A DNA stretch of 36,468 nucleotides from an uncultured Ruminococcus sp. (GTDB taxonomy: Bacteria > Bacillota > Clostridia > Oscillospirales > Acutalibacteraceae). The notes under the pieces were generated by a model that did no database searches, was not told where the DNA came from, and saw only the letters and a list, made by a program, of their open reading frames with translations. The translations under genes were made by a program, and so were the position numbers. Location: contig CACYWT010000010.1 in NCBI GenBank assembly GCA_902778175.1, forward strand, positions 1-36,468, in the 5' to 3' direction. This document shows, in pieces, positions 7,289 to 16,059 of the stretch (the stretch's first letter is position 1; each line of letters opens with the position of its first letter).

Positions 7289-8776
7289 TTATTTATCCAA
7301 ACTCTTCATCGTCGGGAAAAGAAGAACATCCCTGATAGCCGGAGAATCAGTAAGAAGCATGACCATTCTGTCAATACCATAACCGATACCTCCTGTGGGA
7401 GGCATACCGATCTCAAGAGCATTAAGGAAATCCTCATCAGTATGATTCGCTTCCTCATCACCCTGAGCAAGAAGTTCTTCCTGTGCCTTGAAACGCTCGC
7501 GCTGGTCAATAGGATCATTAAGCTCACTGTAGGCATTAGCCATCTCCCAGCCGTTCATAAAGAACTCGAAACGCTCAACATAATCCGGATTACCCGGCTT
7601 TCTCTTCGTCAGAGGTGAAATCTCTACCGGATGATCCATAAGGAATGTCGGCTGAATGAGATGCTCTTCAACAAAATTCTCAAAGAAAAGATTGAGAATA
7701 TCCCCTTTCTTGTGATGGGGTTCGTATTCTACGCCCTTTTCATCGGCAATTTTACGAGCCTGTTCCAGATCCTTTATTTCGTTGAAATCAACACCTGCAT
7801 ATTTCTTTACGGCGTCGATCATCGTGATCCTCTCAAACGGCTTTCCAAGATCAATTTCAATACCATTGTAAACGATCTTTGTCGTTCCAAGTACTTCCTG
7901 GGCAACATAACGGTAAAGATTCTCCGTCAGATCCATCATACCGTTATAGTCAGTATATGCCTGATAAAGCTCCATCAGCGTAAATTCCGGATTGTGACGG
8001 GTATCAAGACCTTCGTTGCGGAATACTCTGCCGATCTCATATACTCTCTCAAGTCCGCCTACTATAAGACGCTTCAGATAAAGCTCAAGCGAAATACGAA
8101 GCTTGAGATCCTCATCAAGTGCGTTGAAATGCGTTTCAAACGGTCTTGCAGCCGCGCCGCCTGCATTGGAAACGAGCATCGGAGTTTCTACTTCCATAAA
8201 GCCCTGTGCATCAAGAAAACGACGGATTGTGCTTATGATCTTGCTGCGCTTGATAAAGGTATCCTTTACCTCACTGTTCATGATAAGATCAACATAACGC
8301 TGACGATAACGGGTATCGGTATCTGTCAGACCGTGGAACTTTTCCGGCAGCGGCAGAAGAGATTTTGAAAGAAGTCTTACCGCCTGCGCATGAATACTGA
8401 CCTCACCGGTCTGCGTCCTGAATACAAAGCCCTTTACCTCAACAATATCGCCTACGTCCCAGCGCTTGAGTATCGCATATTCCTCTTCCCCGAGATCATC
8501 CCTCTTTGCGAATACCTGCACCTTGCCGCTTTTGTCATGGATATCTGTAAAAGCGACCTTGCCCTTGACGCGCTTGGACATAATACGTCCTGCAATACAT
8601 ACGTTCTTATTTTCAAATTCTTCATAATTCTCAGCGATCTCGCTGCACATTGTATCACGGTCAGATGTCGTGATCTCAAAAGGATCCCTGCCCATATCCC
8701 TGAGAATTTTAAGTTTATCATAGCGCGCCTTTACGGGATCGCTTGATATCTGTATCTGATTTATATTTTCAGCCAT
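7289..8776 (-). CDS. lysS: Lysyl-tRNA synthetase, class II
   Basis: This enzyme charges tRNA-Lys with lysine using ATP in the cytoplasm. The 495-residue length is normal for bacterial LysRS. An N-terminal OB-fold anticodon-binding domain (about 55-140; MSKRVKGKVAFTDIHDKSGK) precedes the class II core with motif 2 (VFRNEGLDTRHNPEFTLME, about 251-269) and motif 3 (GIGYGIDRMVMLL, near residue 470). It starts 31 bp after greA and shares its promoter; the greA-lysS pairing is common in Firmicutes. A hairpin about 90 bp downstream of the stop (7174-7201) probably ends the transcript. It is the first clearly core gene to the right of the accessory region. Confidence 0.97.
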   Translation of the reverse strand: MAENINQIQISSDPVKARYDKLKILRDMGRDPFEITTSDRDTMCSEIAENYEEFENKNVCIAGRIMSKRVKGKVAFTDIHDKSGKVQVFAKRDDLGEEEYAILKRWDVGDIVEVKGFVFRTQTGEVSIHAQAVRLLSKSLLPLPEKFHGLTDTDTRYRQRYVDLIMNSEVKDTFIKRSKIISTIRRFLDAQGFMEVETPMLVSNAGGAAARPFETHFNALDEDLKLRISLELYLKRLIVGGLERVYEIGRVFRNEGLDTRHNPEFTLMELYQAYTDYNGMMDLTENLYRYVAQEVLGTTKIVYNGIEIDLGKPFERITMIDAVKKYAGVDFNEIKDLEQARKIADEKGVEYEPHHKKGDILNLFFENFVEEHLIQPTFLMDHPVEISPLTKRKPGNPDYVERFEFFMNGWEMANAYSELNDPIDQRERFKAQEELLAQGDEEANHTDEDFLNALEIGMPPTGGIGYGIDRMVMLLTDSPAIRDVLLFPTMKSLDK

Positions 8777-8807
8777 TATTCCTTATCCTTTCTTCTGATT
8801 TAATACA

Positions 8808-9290
8808 TCACATAGTTATTTCAAGGATCACAAATTCCGATTCACCGCCGGGAGTTTCAACTTTTACGACCTCACCGACAGATTTATCAAGAAGAGCCAT
8901 TCCAACGGGCGATTCATCTGAGATTTTCCCGTGGAAAGGATCAGCCTCGCTTGATCCTACGATCTGATAGGAAACGTCCTCGTCAAATTCACGGTCATGC
9001 ACCTTAACAGTAGAACCGATATGAACCTTTTCGTTATTAATCTCGCTTTCGTCTATTACCTCAACATTACGGAGTATCGTTTCCAGTTCCTTGATCCTTG
9101 CTTCAAGTTTCGCCTGGTCGTTTTTAGCCTCATCATATTCGCTGTTCTCGGAAAGGTCGCCCTGCGCGCGTGCAGACTGGAGATTTTCAGCTATTTCCTT
9201 ACGCTTTACGGTTTTGAGTTCGTTAAGCTCGGATTCATATCTTTTTTTACCCTCTGCTGTCAGTTTGATTTTTGTTACCTTATCAGCCAT
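8808..9290 (-). CDS. greA: Transcription elongation factor GreA
   Basis: This 160-residue factor stimulates RNA cleavage by backtracked RNA polymerase. The N-terminal coiled coil contains [16 protein letters not shown] and the conserved tip region [17 protein letters not shown] with acidic residues that enter the polymerase secondary channel. The C-terminal FKBP-like domain follows ([20 protein letters not shown]). Length matches the family. The gene leads a two-gene operon with lysS behind a consensus promoter at 9346-9374. A small stem (CTGCC-TTCC-GGCAG, 9309-9322) lies in the 5' UTR just upstream of the ribosome site, without a known function. Confidence 0.96.
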   Translation of the reverse strand: MADKVTKIKLTAEGKKRYESELNELKTVKRKEIAENLQSARAQGDLSENSEYDEAKNDQAKLEARIKELETILRNVEVIDESEINNEKVHIGSTVKVHDREFDEDVSYQIVGSSEADPFHGKISDESPVGMALLDKSVGEVVKVETPGGESEFVILEITM

Positions 9291-9345
9291 TTATATTAAC
9301 CACCTTTTCTGCCTTCCGGCAGTTTAATATTTTTCCATAACTACT

Positions 9346-9374
9346 ATTATATTGTTTATATCTTTCCGTGTCAA
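9346..9374 (-). promoter_or_regulatory. Promoter for greA-lysS
   Basis: On the minus strand TTGACA (9369-9374), 17 bp, TATAAT (9346-9351): a perfect vegetative-sigma consensus about 55 bp upstream of greA. Confidence 0.85.
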
Positions 9375-9434
9375 GACAAAAACTGCAATTACACTTACTC
9401 TGAATTACCGTTTTTGCAAAAAATGATATAAAAA

Positions 9435-9456
9435 CGGCGGTGACTGTACACCGCCG
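9435..9456 (-). terminator. Terminator after the 138-aa gene
   Basis: Perfect 8-bp stem CGGCGGTG/CACCGCCG with a 6-nt loop. On the minus strand a T run follows (bases 9430-9434), just after the stop at 9463. Confidence 0.85.
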
Positions 9457-9462
9457 CTGATA

Positions 9463-9879
9463 TCATATCAAAGGTTTTACTACATCATAGGGATAAATCC
9501 TGATATCCTCTTTTGCAAGGGCAAACTGTACGGTATCGTACATTCTCAGATCGACTCCGCTGAATTCAAAGGCTTCTATCCAGTCATAGGAGAAACTGAC
9601 TACCATACTGCCGTCCTCGACAGCATGGCATATACCCTTGAAAACCACCTTGCCGTCAAGACCGATATCGGTATATGTCGGCATATCCTGATATCTTTTT
9701 ATTATCATTTCCTCTCCCCTTATTTCCGGCAGAGAAAGCTCGCAGTAATAGGATTTTCCGACTTCGGGATCAATATCGCGTGACATCCATGTCCCGACAA
9801 ACGAACCTATTCCCGTCTGTCCTTTTACCGTTGTCCTATTATTGAATTCGTTTATAATTTCTTCAACAAGCAGTTTCAT
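9463..9879 (-). CDS. Uncharacterised 138-aa protein
   Basis: I do not recognise this protein. The start is placed at ATG 9879 (MKLLVEEIINEF) because GGAG lies eight bases upstream; an in-frame ATG at 9966 would add an unlikely leader. The protein is soluble, with an N-terminal helix, then alternating strands rich in aromatic and acidic residues (KSYYCELSLPEIRGEEMIIK, VVSFSYDWIEAFEF). No signal peptide, membrane segment or Cys/His cluster is seen. It is a single-gene unit between greA and the zinc-ribbon gene, bounded by its own terminator. Good ribosome site, terminator and strand bias support a real gene. Confidence 0.65.
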   Translation of the reverse strand: MKLLVEEIINEFNNRTTVKGQTGIGSFVGTWMSRDIDPEVGKSYYCELSLPEIRGEEMIIKRYQDMPTYTDIGLDGKVVFKGICHAVEDGSMVVSFSYDWIEAFEFSGVDLRMYDTVQFALAKEDIRIYPYDVVKPLI

Positions 9880-10034
9880 ATTCCATTCTCCATATATAAT
9901 GCTCAAAGGCGGCAGAGTGATCTCAACACAAATATCTATATTATAATTTATCATATCCCGGCTCAAAAATCAACCTTTTATCAGAACTTAATGTAATTTC
10001 ACTTCCACAGAACGATAAGCTGCACATACGAAAA

Positions 10035-10060
10035 GAGCGTTCCGTATAAACGAAACGCTC
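10035..10060 (-). terminator. Terminator after zinc-ribbon gene
   Basis: Arms GAGCGTTCCGT and ACGAAACGCTC form an 11-bp stem with one weak pair and a 4-nt loop. TTTT follows on the minus strand. It lies 27 bp past the stop at 10087. Confidence 0.8.
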
Positions 10061-10086
10061 AGATCATACTAATCCGGAATCAGGGA

Positions 10087-10368
10087 TTATTCCTGCTCCT
10101 CTTTCATTTTAGCGAAACAATCGCTGCAGTATACAGGGCGATCCTCACGCGGCTTGAAGGGAACTCTTGCTTCCTTTCCGCAGGACGCGCAAATACCCGT
10201 GAACATTTCACGCTCGGGTCTCTGTGCATTCTTTCTTGCGCTGCGGCAAGCTTTGCATCTCTGCGGCTCGTTTTCAAAGCCCTTGGAAGCATAAAATTCC
10301 TGCTCACCGGCAGTAAACACGAATTCGGCACCGCATTCCTTGCAAACTAAAGTCTTATCCTCGTACAT
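10087..10368 (-). CDS. Double zinc-ribbon protein
   Basis: The 93-residue protein has two four-Cys modules. The first is CKEC...CKAC (about residues 9-41), matching the small zf-trcl zinc-ribbon family; the second is CASC...CSDC (about 61-84) with basic residues between (KPREDRPVY). Such small zinc-ribbon proteins are common in Clostridia and have no established function, though nucleic-acid or ribosome binding is plausible. GAGG precedes the ATG. It lies 121 bp downstream of the SigH-like gene on the same strand. No clear promoter of its own was found, so read-through from the sigma gene is possible. Confidence 0.85.
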   Translation of the reverse strand: MYEDKTLVCKECGAEFVFTAGEQEFYASKGFENEPQRCKACRSARKNAQRPEREMFTGICASCGKEARVPFKPREDRPVYCSDCFAKMKEEQE

Positions 10369-10489
10369 TTGTTCTACCTCGCTTTGGTATTTATAAATTT
10401 TCGCCCTAAGGACGGAATTGCACCGCCACCTTTGAGATAAGTCAACGCTCTCCTACATAAGCTACATGGGCATATCTGACAGAGATAAA

Positions 10490-11080
10490 TTATGATTTAT
10501 ATTCCTTCAGTTTCTTTCGTACCCTCTGCATTGCGTTATCACACGCCTTTACACTGATACCGAGTATTCCGGCTATTTCCTCATATGTATTTCCGTCTAT
10601 AAATAAAGCCAACACCTGCTTTTCCATACGGGAAAGTCTGTTTTGTGCAAGCTCCATTATTTCCTTTACCTCTTCTCCCGCAAGCAAAGCATTTTCCGGC
10701 TCCGTCAGGGCATCAGAGGGCTGATCAAGCTGCTCTTCCAAAGATATTGCTGTATTGTTGATCCTGTTTTTCGAGTTATTTGCTGCTCTTACAGCTGAAA
10801 CAAGACGATTGCGGATACATACGGTCGCATAAGTACGAAACGATGCTCCTTTTTCTTCAGAATAGGTACTCACTGCCGTATGAAGGGCAATCAGACCTTC
10901 CTGAAAAAGATCCTCTGCTTCAATCCCCATTTGATACAAGTCAGACGACCTGTTTCTGATAACAACGATATAGCGTACAGATAATTCACCGAATGCGTCC
11001 GGTATACCGCTCTGATACTGTCTGACAAGCTCTTCATCGCTCATCAGTTCATATTTTTCGGATGTTTCGGGCTGCTGCAT
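10490..11080 (-). CDS. SigH-like sigma-70 family RNA polymerase sigma factor
   Basis: The 196-residue protein has sigma region 2 (DEELVRQYQSGIPDAFGELSVRY, then AEDLFQEGLIALHTAVSTY and FRTYATVCIRNRLVSAVR) and region 4 with an HTH (NRLSRMEKQVLALFIDGN, TYEEIAGILGISVKACDNAM, then RVRKKL). The pattern LFQEGLI...FRTYATVCIRNRLVSAVRAA is closest to the SigH/Spo0H group, which governs early stationary phase and sporulation or competence. Length is slightly below the 210-220 usual for SigH. GAGGTG precedes the ATG. The gene is divergent from comM, whose product is linked to natural transformation in other bacteria; whether this is meaningful is unknown. Confidence 0.85.
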   Translation of the reverse strand: MQQPETSEKYELMSDEELVRQYQSGIPDAFGELSVRYIVVIRNRSSDLYQMGIEAEDLFQEGLIALHTAVSTYSEEKGASFRTYATVCIRNRLVSAVRAANNSKNRINNTAISLEEQLDQPSDALTEPENALLAGEEVKEIMELAQNRLSRMEKQVLALFIDGNTYEEIAGILGISVKACDNAMQRVRKKLKEYKS

Positions 11081-11111
11081 TTACACACCTCTTAATTAAC
11101 TGTACTGTATA

Positions 11112-11140
11112 ATCATACACTATTTCCCTACCAAAGTCAA
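11112..11140 (-). promoter_or_regulatory. Promoter for SigH-like gene
   Basis: On the minus strand TTGACT (11135-11140), 17 bp, TATGAT (11112-11117), about 30 bp upstream of the start codon. Confidence 0.7.
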
Positions 11141-11384
11141 TTATTTTCAGGCAAAAAAAGAAAAAACAGCCAAACTTTGGAACATTGCTGTAAAATCAGA
11201 ATTGCGTTTTGTACACTTTTACCCTTAAATATCATTTTATTATACTATAATGACGAATAATGCAAAAAATAAGATTTTTGGTGAAATAATGTTTCTTTTT
11301 TGACATCTTAATAGCAGTTATAACCAAATCCGTAATTTTTATTTGTTCAAATCGCCAAAACTCAGTTTTGCCGTTCCTTGATTA
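11141..11384. other. AT-rich intergenic region between divergent promoters
   Basis: This stretch of about 240 bp lies between the sigma-gene promoter and the comM promoter. It is AT-rich with several A and T tracts; a TTGACA at 11301-11306 has no -10 at usable spacing. I see no gene or strong hairpin in it. Confidence 0.5.
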
Positions 11385-11413
11385 TTGAAGGATAGAGCTG
11401 AATGAGTTATAAT
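11385..11413 (+). promoter_or_regulatory. Promoter for comM
   Basis: TTGAAG (11385-11390), 17 bp, TATAAT (11408-11413). Transcription would begin near 11420, which excludes the ATG at 11418 as the comM start. Confidence 0.7.
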
Positions 11414-11459
11414 TTTAGTGATAGATTTATATATAGTAAACTGTTATGAGGAAAATAAA

Positions 11460-12986
11460 ATGGTCGTAAATATAAACAGTATGGGACTTTTCGGCATGGA
11501 TGCCTTTCACGTCGGGGTCGAAACCGATATTTCAAGAGGTATCCCGGCATTTGATATCGTGGGACTTCCGGACGCGTCGATCAAGGAAGCCCGTGACCGT
11601 GTGCGCTCTGCGATACGCAACTGCGGATTCGGTTTTCCCGTCGGAAGAATAATCGTCAATCTTTCTCCGGCGGATATAAAAAAGGTCGGATCGTTTTACG
11701 ATCTGCCGATACTCGTTTCTCTGCTGCTGGCGTCCGGCGCAATAGACGGCGATTTCAAAGACTGCGCCTTTATCGGGGAGGTTTCGCTCAGCGGAGAGAT
11801 CCGTCCTGCTGACGGAGTTCTGCCCATGGCGATAGGCGCAAAGGAAAATGGCTGCAAATATTTCTTTGTTCCTGCCGTCAATGCAAAGGAAGGCGCAGTA
11901 GTAAAAGGTCTTGATATCATACCTGTCGAAAACGTCACGCAGCTGATAAGACATCTTAAAGGAAAAGAAACGATACCGGCAGAAAAAGCGGATCTCAGCA
12001 CATCAGCCGTACACAGATACGGAATTGATTTTTCCGATGTCAAGGGACAGTTTGAAGCCAAGCGCGCGCTGGAGATCGCCGCCTGCGGAGGGCACAACGT
12101 CCTGCTTATCGGCAGTCCCGGAACGGGAAAATCAATGCTTGCAAAAAGAATGCCGACTATCCTGCCCGATATGACATTCGAGGAAATGATCGAAACCTCA
12201 AAGATTCATTCAATCGCAGGAGTCATGCCGCACAATACTTCACTCATCAGAGAAAGACCTTTCCGCAGTCCGCATCATACGGTATCACCTGCCGGGCTTA
12301 CCGGAGGAGGCTCTATCCCCCACCCGGGAGAAATATCCCTCGCTCACAACGGAGTTCTTTTTCTCGATGAGCTTCCGGAATTCAACCGCAATACAATGGA
12401 GATCCTTCGCCAGCCGATCGAGGACGGAAGAGTGACAATATCCCGCGTCAACGCAACGCTGAGTTACCCCTGCTCAATAATGCTTATTGCCGCAATGAAC
12501 CCCTGTCCGTGCGGTTATTTCGGACACCCGACAAAGAAATGCACCTGCTCACCGAAAGCCGTCGCACAGTATCTTGCAAAGGTATCGGGACCTTTGCTCG
12601 ACAGACTTGATCTTCATGTTGAAGTTCCTCCCGTGGAATTCGGTGATCTTTCGTCATCAGATAGCGCAGAATCCTCGTCAGAAATAAAAAAGCGTGTTGA
12701 CAGAGTGAGAAAGCTGCAGACCGATCGTTTCAGAGGAACAAATATAACCTGCAACGCCCGTATTACTCCTGCGCTGCTTAACAAGGTCTGTCCGCTTGAC
12801 GATAAGGCAAGAGAAACCATGCGCCGTTCTTTTGACAGCATGGGGCTTTCAGCACGAGCATACGACCGCATACTGAAAGTTGCAAGAACAATAGCTGATA
12901 TTGATGATTCAGAGATAATCCGCCAGGAGCATATCTTTGAAGCAATACAGTACAGGAGCCTCGACAGCAAGTACTGGAAAGGCTGA
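11460..12986 (+). CDS. comM: YifB/ComM family Mg-chelatase-like AAA+ ATPase
   Basis: The 508-residue protein belongs to the ComM/YifB family; ComM of naturally competent bacteria is a hexameric helicase that extends branch migration during transformation. The start is set at ATG 11460 (MVVNINSMGLFGMDAF), which matches the family N-terminus, has GAGG upstream and lies downstream of the promoter. Residues 1-170 form the Lon-protease-like N-domain (DISRGIPAFDIVGLPDASIK). The AAA+ core follows with Walker A GSPGTGKS (218-225) and Walker B VLFLDELPEF (299-308). A Cys cluster NPCPCGYFGHPTKKCTC (347-363) is characteristic of the family. The C-terminal Mg_chelatase_C region ends in IRQEHIFEAIQYRSLD. 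It is apparently monocistronic. Confidence 0.93.
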   Translation: MVVNINSMGLFGMDAFHVGVETDISRGIPAFDIVGLPDASIKEARDRVRSAIRNCGFGFPVGRIIVNLSPADIKKVGSFYDLPILVSLLLASGAIDGDFKDCAFIGEVSLSGEIRPADGVLPMAIGAKENGCKYFFVPAVNAKEGAVVKGLDIIPVENVTQLIRHLKGKETIPAEKADLSTSAVHRYGIDFSDVKGQFEAKRALEIAACGGHNVLLIGSPGTGKSMLAKRMPTILPDMTFEEMIETSKIHSIAGVMPHNTSLIRERPFRSPHHTVSPAGLTGGGSIPHPGEISLAHNGVLFLDELPEFNRNTMEILRQPIEDGRVTISRVNATLSYPCSIMLIAAMNPCPCGYFGHPTKKCTCSPKAVAQYLAKVSGPLLDRLDLHVEVPPVEFGDLSSSDSAESSSEIKKRVDRVRKLQTDRFRGTNITCNARITPALLNKVCPLDDKARETMRRSFDSMGLSARAYDRILKVARTIADIDDSEIIRQEHIFEAIQYRSLDSKYWKG

Positions 12987-13070
12987 ACAGTCTTTTTTAC
13001 AATTCATTCACGTTGTCATAAATCCTCCTGCATTGTTTTACAAACGACCGACATTGTATAAACATGATTA

Positions 13071-13099
13071 TTGAATTTTATTGATCACAGTATTATAAT
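13071..13099 (+). promoter_or_regulatory. Promoter for Big_2 protein gene
   Basis: TTGAAT (13071-13076), 17 bp, TATAAT (13094-13099), 34 bp upstream of the ATG at 13134. Confidence 0.75.
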
Positions 13100-13133
13100 A
13101 TATATCAGAAAATAACAAAAGGAGTTGTTTTTC

Positions 13134-14228
13134 ATGAGAAAAGGTTTAATGAAAAGAATCACCTCAGTCGCTATGGCTGCATTGATGCTCACAGGCGTTT
13201 CTGTAATGTCAGCAGGATCAGTTTCAGCAGTCGGAACAACTAAAACATCACAAACAAATATCGAGATCCCGTTCAACGGTTCAGGCACCACTCTGGAATC
13301 AAACAAGACATATAAGCTTCCTGCACTGATCTCCGGTCTTACAGGAACAAAATACGAGGTTTCCGTCAGCAACAACAGGATCGCCAAGGTAAAAAACGGT
13401 GAGATCACCACCAACGGAACAGGTTCTCTTACCGTTACGGTAACCTTAGCAAACGGAATTAAGCTTTCAAAGACATTCACTGTTGTAAAGCCCGAGGTTC
13501 AGATCAATGTCAGCACAGACGTTGTTCTTCTCAAGCCCGGTCAGAAAAAGGCACTTCAGGCTATCGTTTCCCAGAGCAAGGGCAAGCTCACATGGAGTTC
13601 TACTGACAGCAAAGTAGTTTCCGTTGACCAGAACGGCAGGCTCACAGCCAAAAAAGACGGTATCGCTACCGTCACGGTAAAAACAACAACCGGCAAAACC
13701 GCAAGCGTAAAGATCCGTGTCGGTGAAGGTATTCCGGTCGAAGCTGTACGTCTTAATGCGACAAAACAGACTATCGAAGTCGGTCAGTCATTCCAGATCC
13801 ATGCCGTAACAGTTCCTGCAAATGCAACAGACAATTCCCTCAAATGCACGACCACTGATGCTAAAGTCGCATCAGTTTCATACGGCAAGGTCACAGGCAG
13901 ATCCGCAGGTACAGCTTATATCACCGTAAAGAGCGCAAACGGTAAGAGCAGTGTTTGCACCGTAACCGTTGTTGATCCCGTTCCCGTTACAAAGGTAAAT
14001 ATCAACAAAACAAACGTCACGCTGCACGTCGGTGAAAAATTCCAGCTCCACGCATCAGCCGCTCCCGAAAATGCAACAAACAAGGCTCTGAAATGCACAA
14101 CAAGCAATTCTTCTGTTGCCTCTGTTTCCTACGGCAAGATCACTGCTGAATCGGTCGGTACCGCAAAGATAACAGTAACGAGCAGCAACGGAAAAACCGC
14201 TGTATGTACAGTAAAAGTAATAAAATAA
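13134..14228 (+). CDS. Secreted protein with three bacterial Ig-like (Big_2) repeats
   Basis: The 364-residue protein starts at ATG 13134, nine bases after AAGGAG. A Sec signal peptide (MRKGLMKRI, hydrophobic core, VSA) is probably cut after residue 32. A divergent beta-rich segment (40-118) is followed by three Big_2-type domains at about 122-197, 202-280 and 285-363, each with the pattern of a strand, SSxVASVSxxGxxxA and GTAxITVxS. The last two each hold one Cys pair (238/275 and 321/358) that could form a disulfide. No sortase motif, transmembrane anchor or cell-wall-binding repeat is present, so it is probably released or held non-covalently. Big_2 domains commonly mediate adhesion or act as spacers; there is no catalytic domain here. 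Confidence 0.88.
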   Translation: MRKGLMKRITSVAMAALMLTGVSVMSAGSVSAVGTTKTSQTNIEIPFNGSGTTLESNKTYKLPALISGLTGTKYEVSVSNNRIAKVKNGEITTNGTGSLTVTVTLANGIKLSKTFTVVKPEVQINVSTDVVLLKPGQKKALQAIVSQSKGKLTWSSTDSKVVSVDQNGRLTAKKDGIATVTVKTTTGKTASVKIRVGEGIPVEAVRLNATKQTIEVGQSFQIHAVTVPANATDNSLKCTTTDAKVASVSYGKVTGRSAGTAYITVKSANGKSSVCTVTVVDPVPVTKVNINKTNVTLHVGEKFQLHASAAPENATNKALKCTTSNSSVASVSYGKITAESVGTAKITVTSSNGKTAVCTVKVIK

Positions 14229-14239
14229 GCCTCCTCATT

Positions 14240-14264
14240 GGCGGTGTCCTTCGCGGACACTGCC
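14240..14264 (+). terminator. Terminator after Big_2 gene
   Basis: GGCGGTGTCC/GGACACTGCC, a 10-bp stem with one G-U pair and 5-nt loop, followed by TTTTTT (14265-14270). Confidence 0.92.
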
Positions 14265-14283
14265 TTTTTTATGCAAAAAAATA

Positions 14284-14312
14284 TACCGCCGTCCCGAAAA
14301 TGAACGGCGGTA
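14284..14312 (-). terminator. Terminator after glgA
   Basis: Perfect 9-bp stem TACCGCCGT/ACGGCGGTA. On the minus strand it is followed by ATATTTTTTT. It sits back to back with the plus-strand terminator of the convergent gene. Confidence 0.88.
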
Positions 14313-14321
14313 TTGCTTTGA

Positions 14322-15776
14322 TCAGAACCAGTTTGTAAGGTTGTAATAGAGTTCCTCGTATCTTCTTGCGGAACGGTTCCATGAGTAATCCATTCTCATG
14401 CCGCGCTGCGCGATCTCATACCAGCGGTCGCGCTGGGTGAAGTATACGGTCTTTGCATAGTTTATGGAATCCATCATCTCATCAGCATTATAGTTTGCAA
14501 ACGAGAAACCTGTACCCGTATTGTCATACCAGTTATAGGGCTGTACGGTATCTCTCAGACCGCCTGTTTCACGGACGATCGGTACGGTACCGTAGCGCAG
14601 TGCGATGAGCTGAGTAAGTCCGCAGGGCTCGAAGCGCGAAGGCATCAGCATCGCATCAGCAGCAGCATAAAGCTTATGAGCGCGGTTATCCGAATAATAG
14701 ATATTAGCCGAAACTCTCTCCGGATATTTGTACTGATAATACTTGAATGTATTTTCATACTGCTGATCGCCGGTACCGATAATAACGAACTGTGTATGCT
14801 CGTCGGTAATACGCTCTATAGCATAGTTTACAAGATCAAGTCCCTTCTGGTCGGTCAGACGGGAAATGATACCCAGCATGAATTTATTGTCATCTACCGG
14901 AAGACCAAGCTCCTGCTGCAGTCCGCGCTTATTGAGAACCTTTTTGTCCGGCAGGCTTTCAGCTGTATAATGCTCGTATATCTGGATATCATGCTCCGGA
15001 TTATAAACATTATAGTCAATACCGTTTACGATACCGCAAAGCGAATGGTTCTTGCTGCGCATAAGTCCGTCCAGACCCTCGCCGTAATACGGCATCTGTA
15101 TCTCTCCGGCATATGTATCACTTACAGTAGTAACATAATCCGAGAATACGATACCGACCTTGAGCATATTGCCGTCCTTGTAGTATTCCATATTCTGCGG
15201 CGAGAATACATATTCCGGGAAAGCCGTCAGATAGCGGAAGAGCTTGAGATCCCATATACCCTGGAATTTCAGGTTATGTATCGTCATGATAGTCTTTATG
15301 CCCCAGAAGAAACCGTTATCCTTGAACAGTGTTTTGAGGAATACCGGAACCAGAGCTGCCTGCCAGTCATGGCAGTGTATGATATCGGGCTTGAAATCAA
15401 TTACCGGCAGTATAGCAAGAGCAGCCTTGCTGAAATAGGTGAATTTTTCAATATCCCATTTGATCTCGCCATAGGGGCTGTCGCCGCCGAAATAGCCTTC
15501 GTTGTCGATAAAGTAATATTTGATGCCCTCATGCTCATACATCATTATACCGACATATTTATGCTCCTGGATATGACCGAGATCCATATAGAAACTGGTT
15601 ACATACTGAAAATGCTGTCTGTATTCCCACGGAATACACATATATTTAGGGATAACAACTCTGACGTCGAATTCATCCTTGTTTATCATTTTCGGCAGAG
15701 CGCCTACAACATCTGCAAGACCGCCTGTCTTTACAAAAGGATAACATTCGGACGCAACAAATAATATTCTTCTCAT
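14322..15776 (-). CDS. glgA: Glycogen synthase (ADP-glucose type, GT5)
   Basis: The 484-residue GT-B fold enzyme extends alpha-1,4-glucan chains from ADP-glucose. The N-terminal KTGGLADVVGALPK (about 16-29) holds the family's nucleotide-sugar-binding Lys and glycine loop. Further conserved stretches are IIHCHDWQAALVP, TIHNLKFQG, VNGIDYNVYNPEHD, and the C-terminal SRFEPCGLTQLIALRYGTVPIVRETGGL with its catalytic Glu. Length is normal. AGGAGG lies ten bases before the ATG. No other glycogen genes are adjacent, so it is a single-gene unit with its own promoter (15859-15887) and terminator. Confidence 0.95.
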   Translation of the reverse strand: MRRILFVASECYPFVKTGGLADVVGALPKMINKDEFDVRVVIPKYMCIPWEYRQHFQYVTSFYMDLGHIQEHKYVGIMMYEHEGIKYYFIDNEGYFGGDSPYGEIKWDIEKFTYFSKAALAILPVIDFKPDIIHCHDWQAALVPVFLKTLFKDNGFFWGIKTIMTIHNLKFQGIWDLKLFRYLTAFPEYVFSPQNMEYYKDGNMLKVGIVFSDYVTTVSDTYAGEIQMPYYGEGLDGLMRSKNHSLCGIVNGIDYNVYNPEHDIQIYEHYTAESLPDKKVLNKRGLQQELGLPVDDNKFMLGIISRLTDQKGLDLVNYAIERITDEHTQFVIIGTGDQQYENTFKYYQYKYPERVSANIYYSDNRAHKLYAAADAMLMPSRFEPCGLTQLIALRYGTVPIVRETGGLRDTVQPYNWYDNTGTGFSFANYNADEMMDSINYAKTVYFTQRDRWYEIAQRGMRMDYSWNRSARRYEELYYNLTNWF

Positions 15777-15858
15777 ATAGTTAGTTCCTCCTGATTTCAG
15801 ATTGAATCACCCTTACCGCAATATTTCAATAAGGGAAATATACTATGCCTATGTTATA

Positions 15859-15887
15859 ATTATAATCCAAATTGACAAATTATTCAA
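15859..15887 (-). promoter_or_regulatory. Promoter for glgA
   Basis: On the minus strand TTGAAT (15882-15887), 17 bp, TATAAT (15859-15864), about 80 bp upstream of the start. Confidence 0.7.
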
Positions 15888-15979
15888 TACATATTTTATG
15901 AAAATCAATATTTTTTTGCTTAATTTTTGTTATGAATCAATATATTATGCAGCAAAAAATCATATTCTGAACAAAAAAC

Positions 15980-16007
15980 GGGGACGTCCTCCTTGAAAGG
16001 ACGCCCC
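15980..16007 (-). terminator. Terminator after TPM-repeat gene
   Basis: Stem CGTCCT/AGGACG extended by GGGG/CCCC across one bulged A. On the minus strand it is followed by a six-T run (bases 15973-15978). Confidence 0.88.
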
Positions 16008-16059
16008 TTTGATTTGTATTATCTGCTATTCGCAGCGGTTAATTAAAAGCCCTGCATTA

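Noticed and set aside
10381-10489. GC-rich stretch (minus strand GGTGGCGGTGCAATTCCG) that resembles a structured leader
   Set aside because: No consistent stem or known riboswitch core could be drawn; the similarity is too short to call.
14676-15764. Long plus-strand open frame (about 360 codons) antisense to glgA
   Set aside because: It lies wholly opposite a certain glycogen synthase gene, has no ribosome site and encodes a sequence with no domain; it is a codon-bias shadow.
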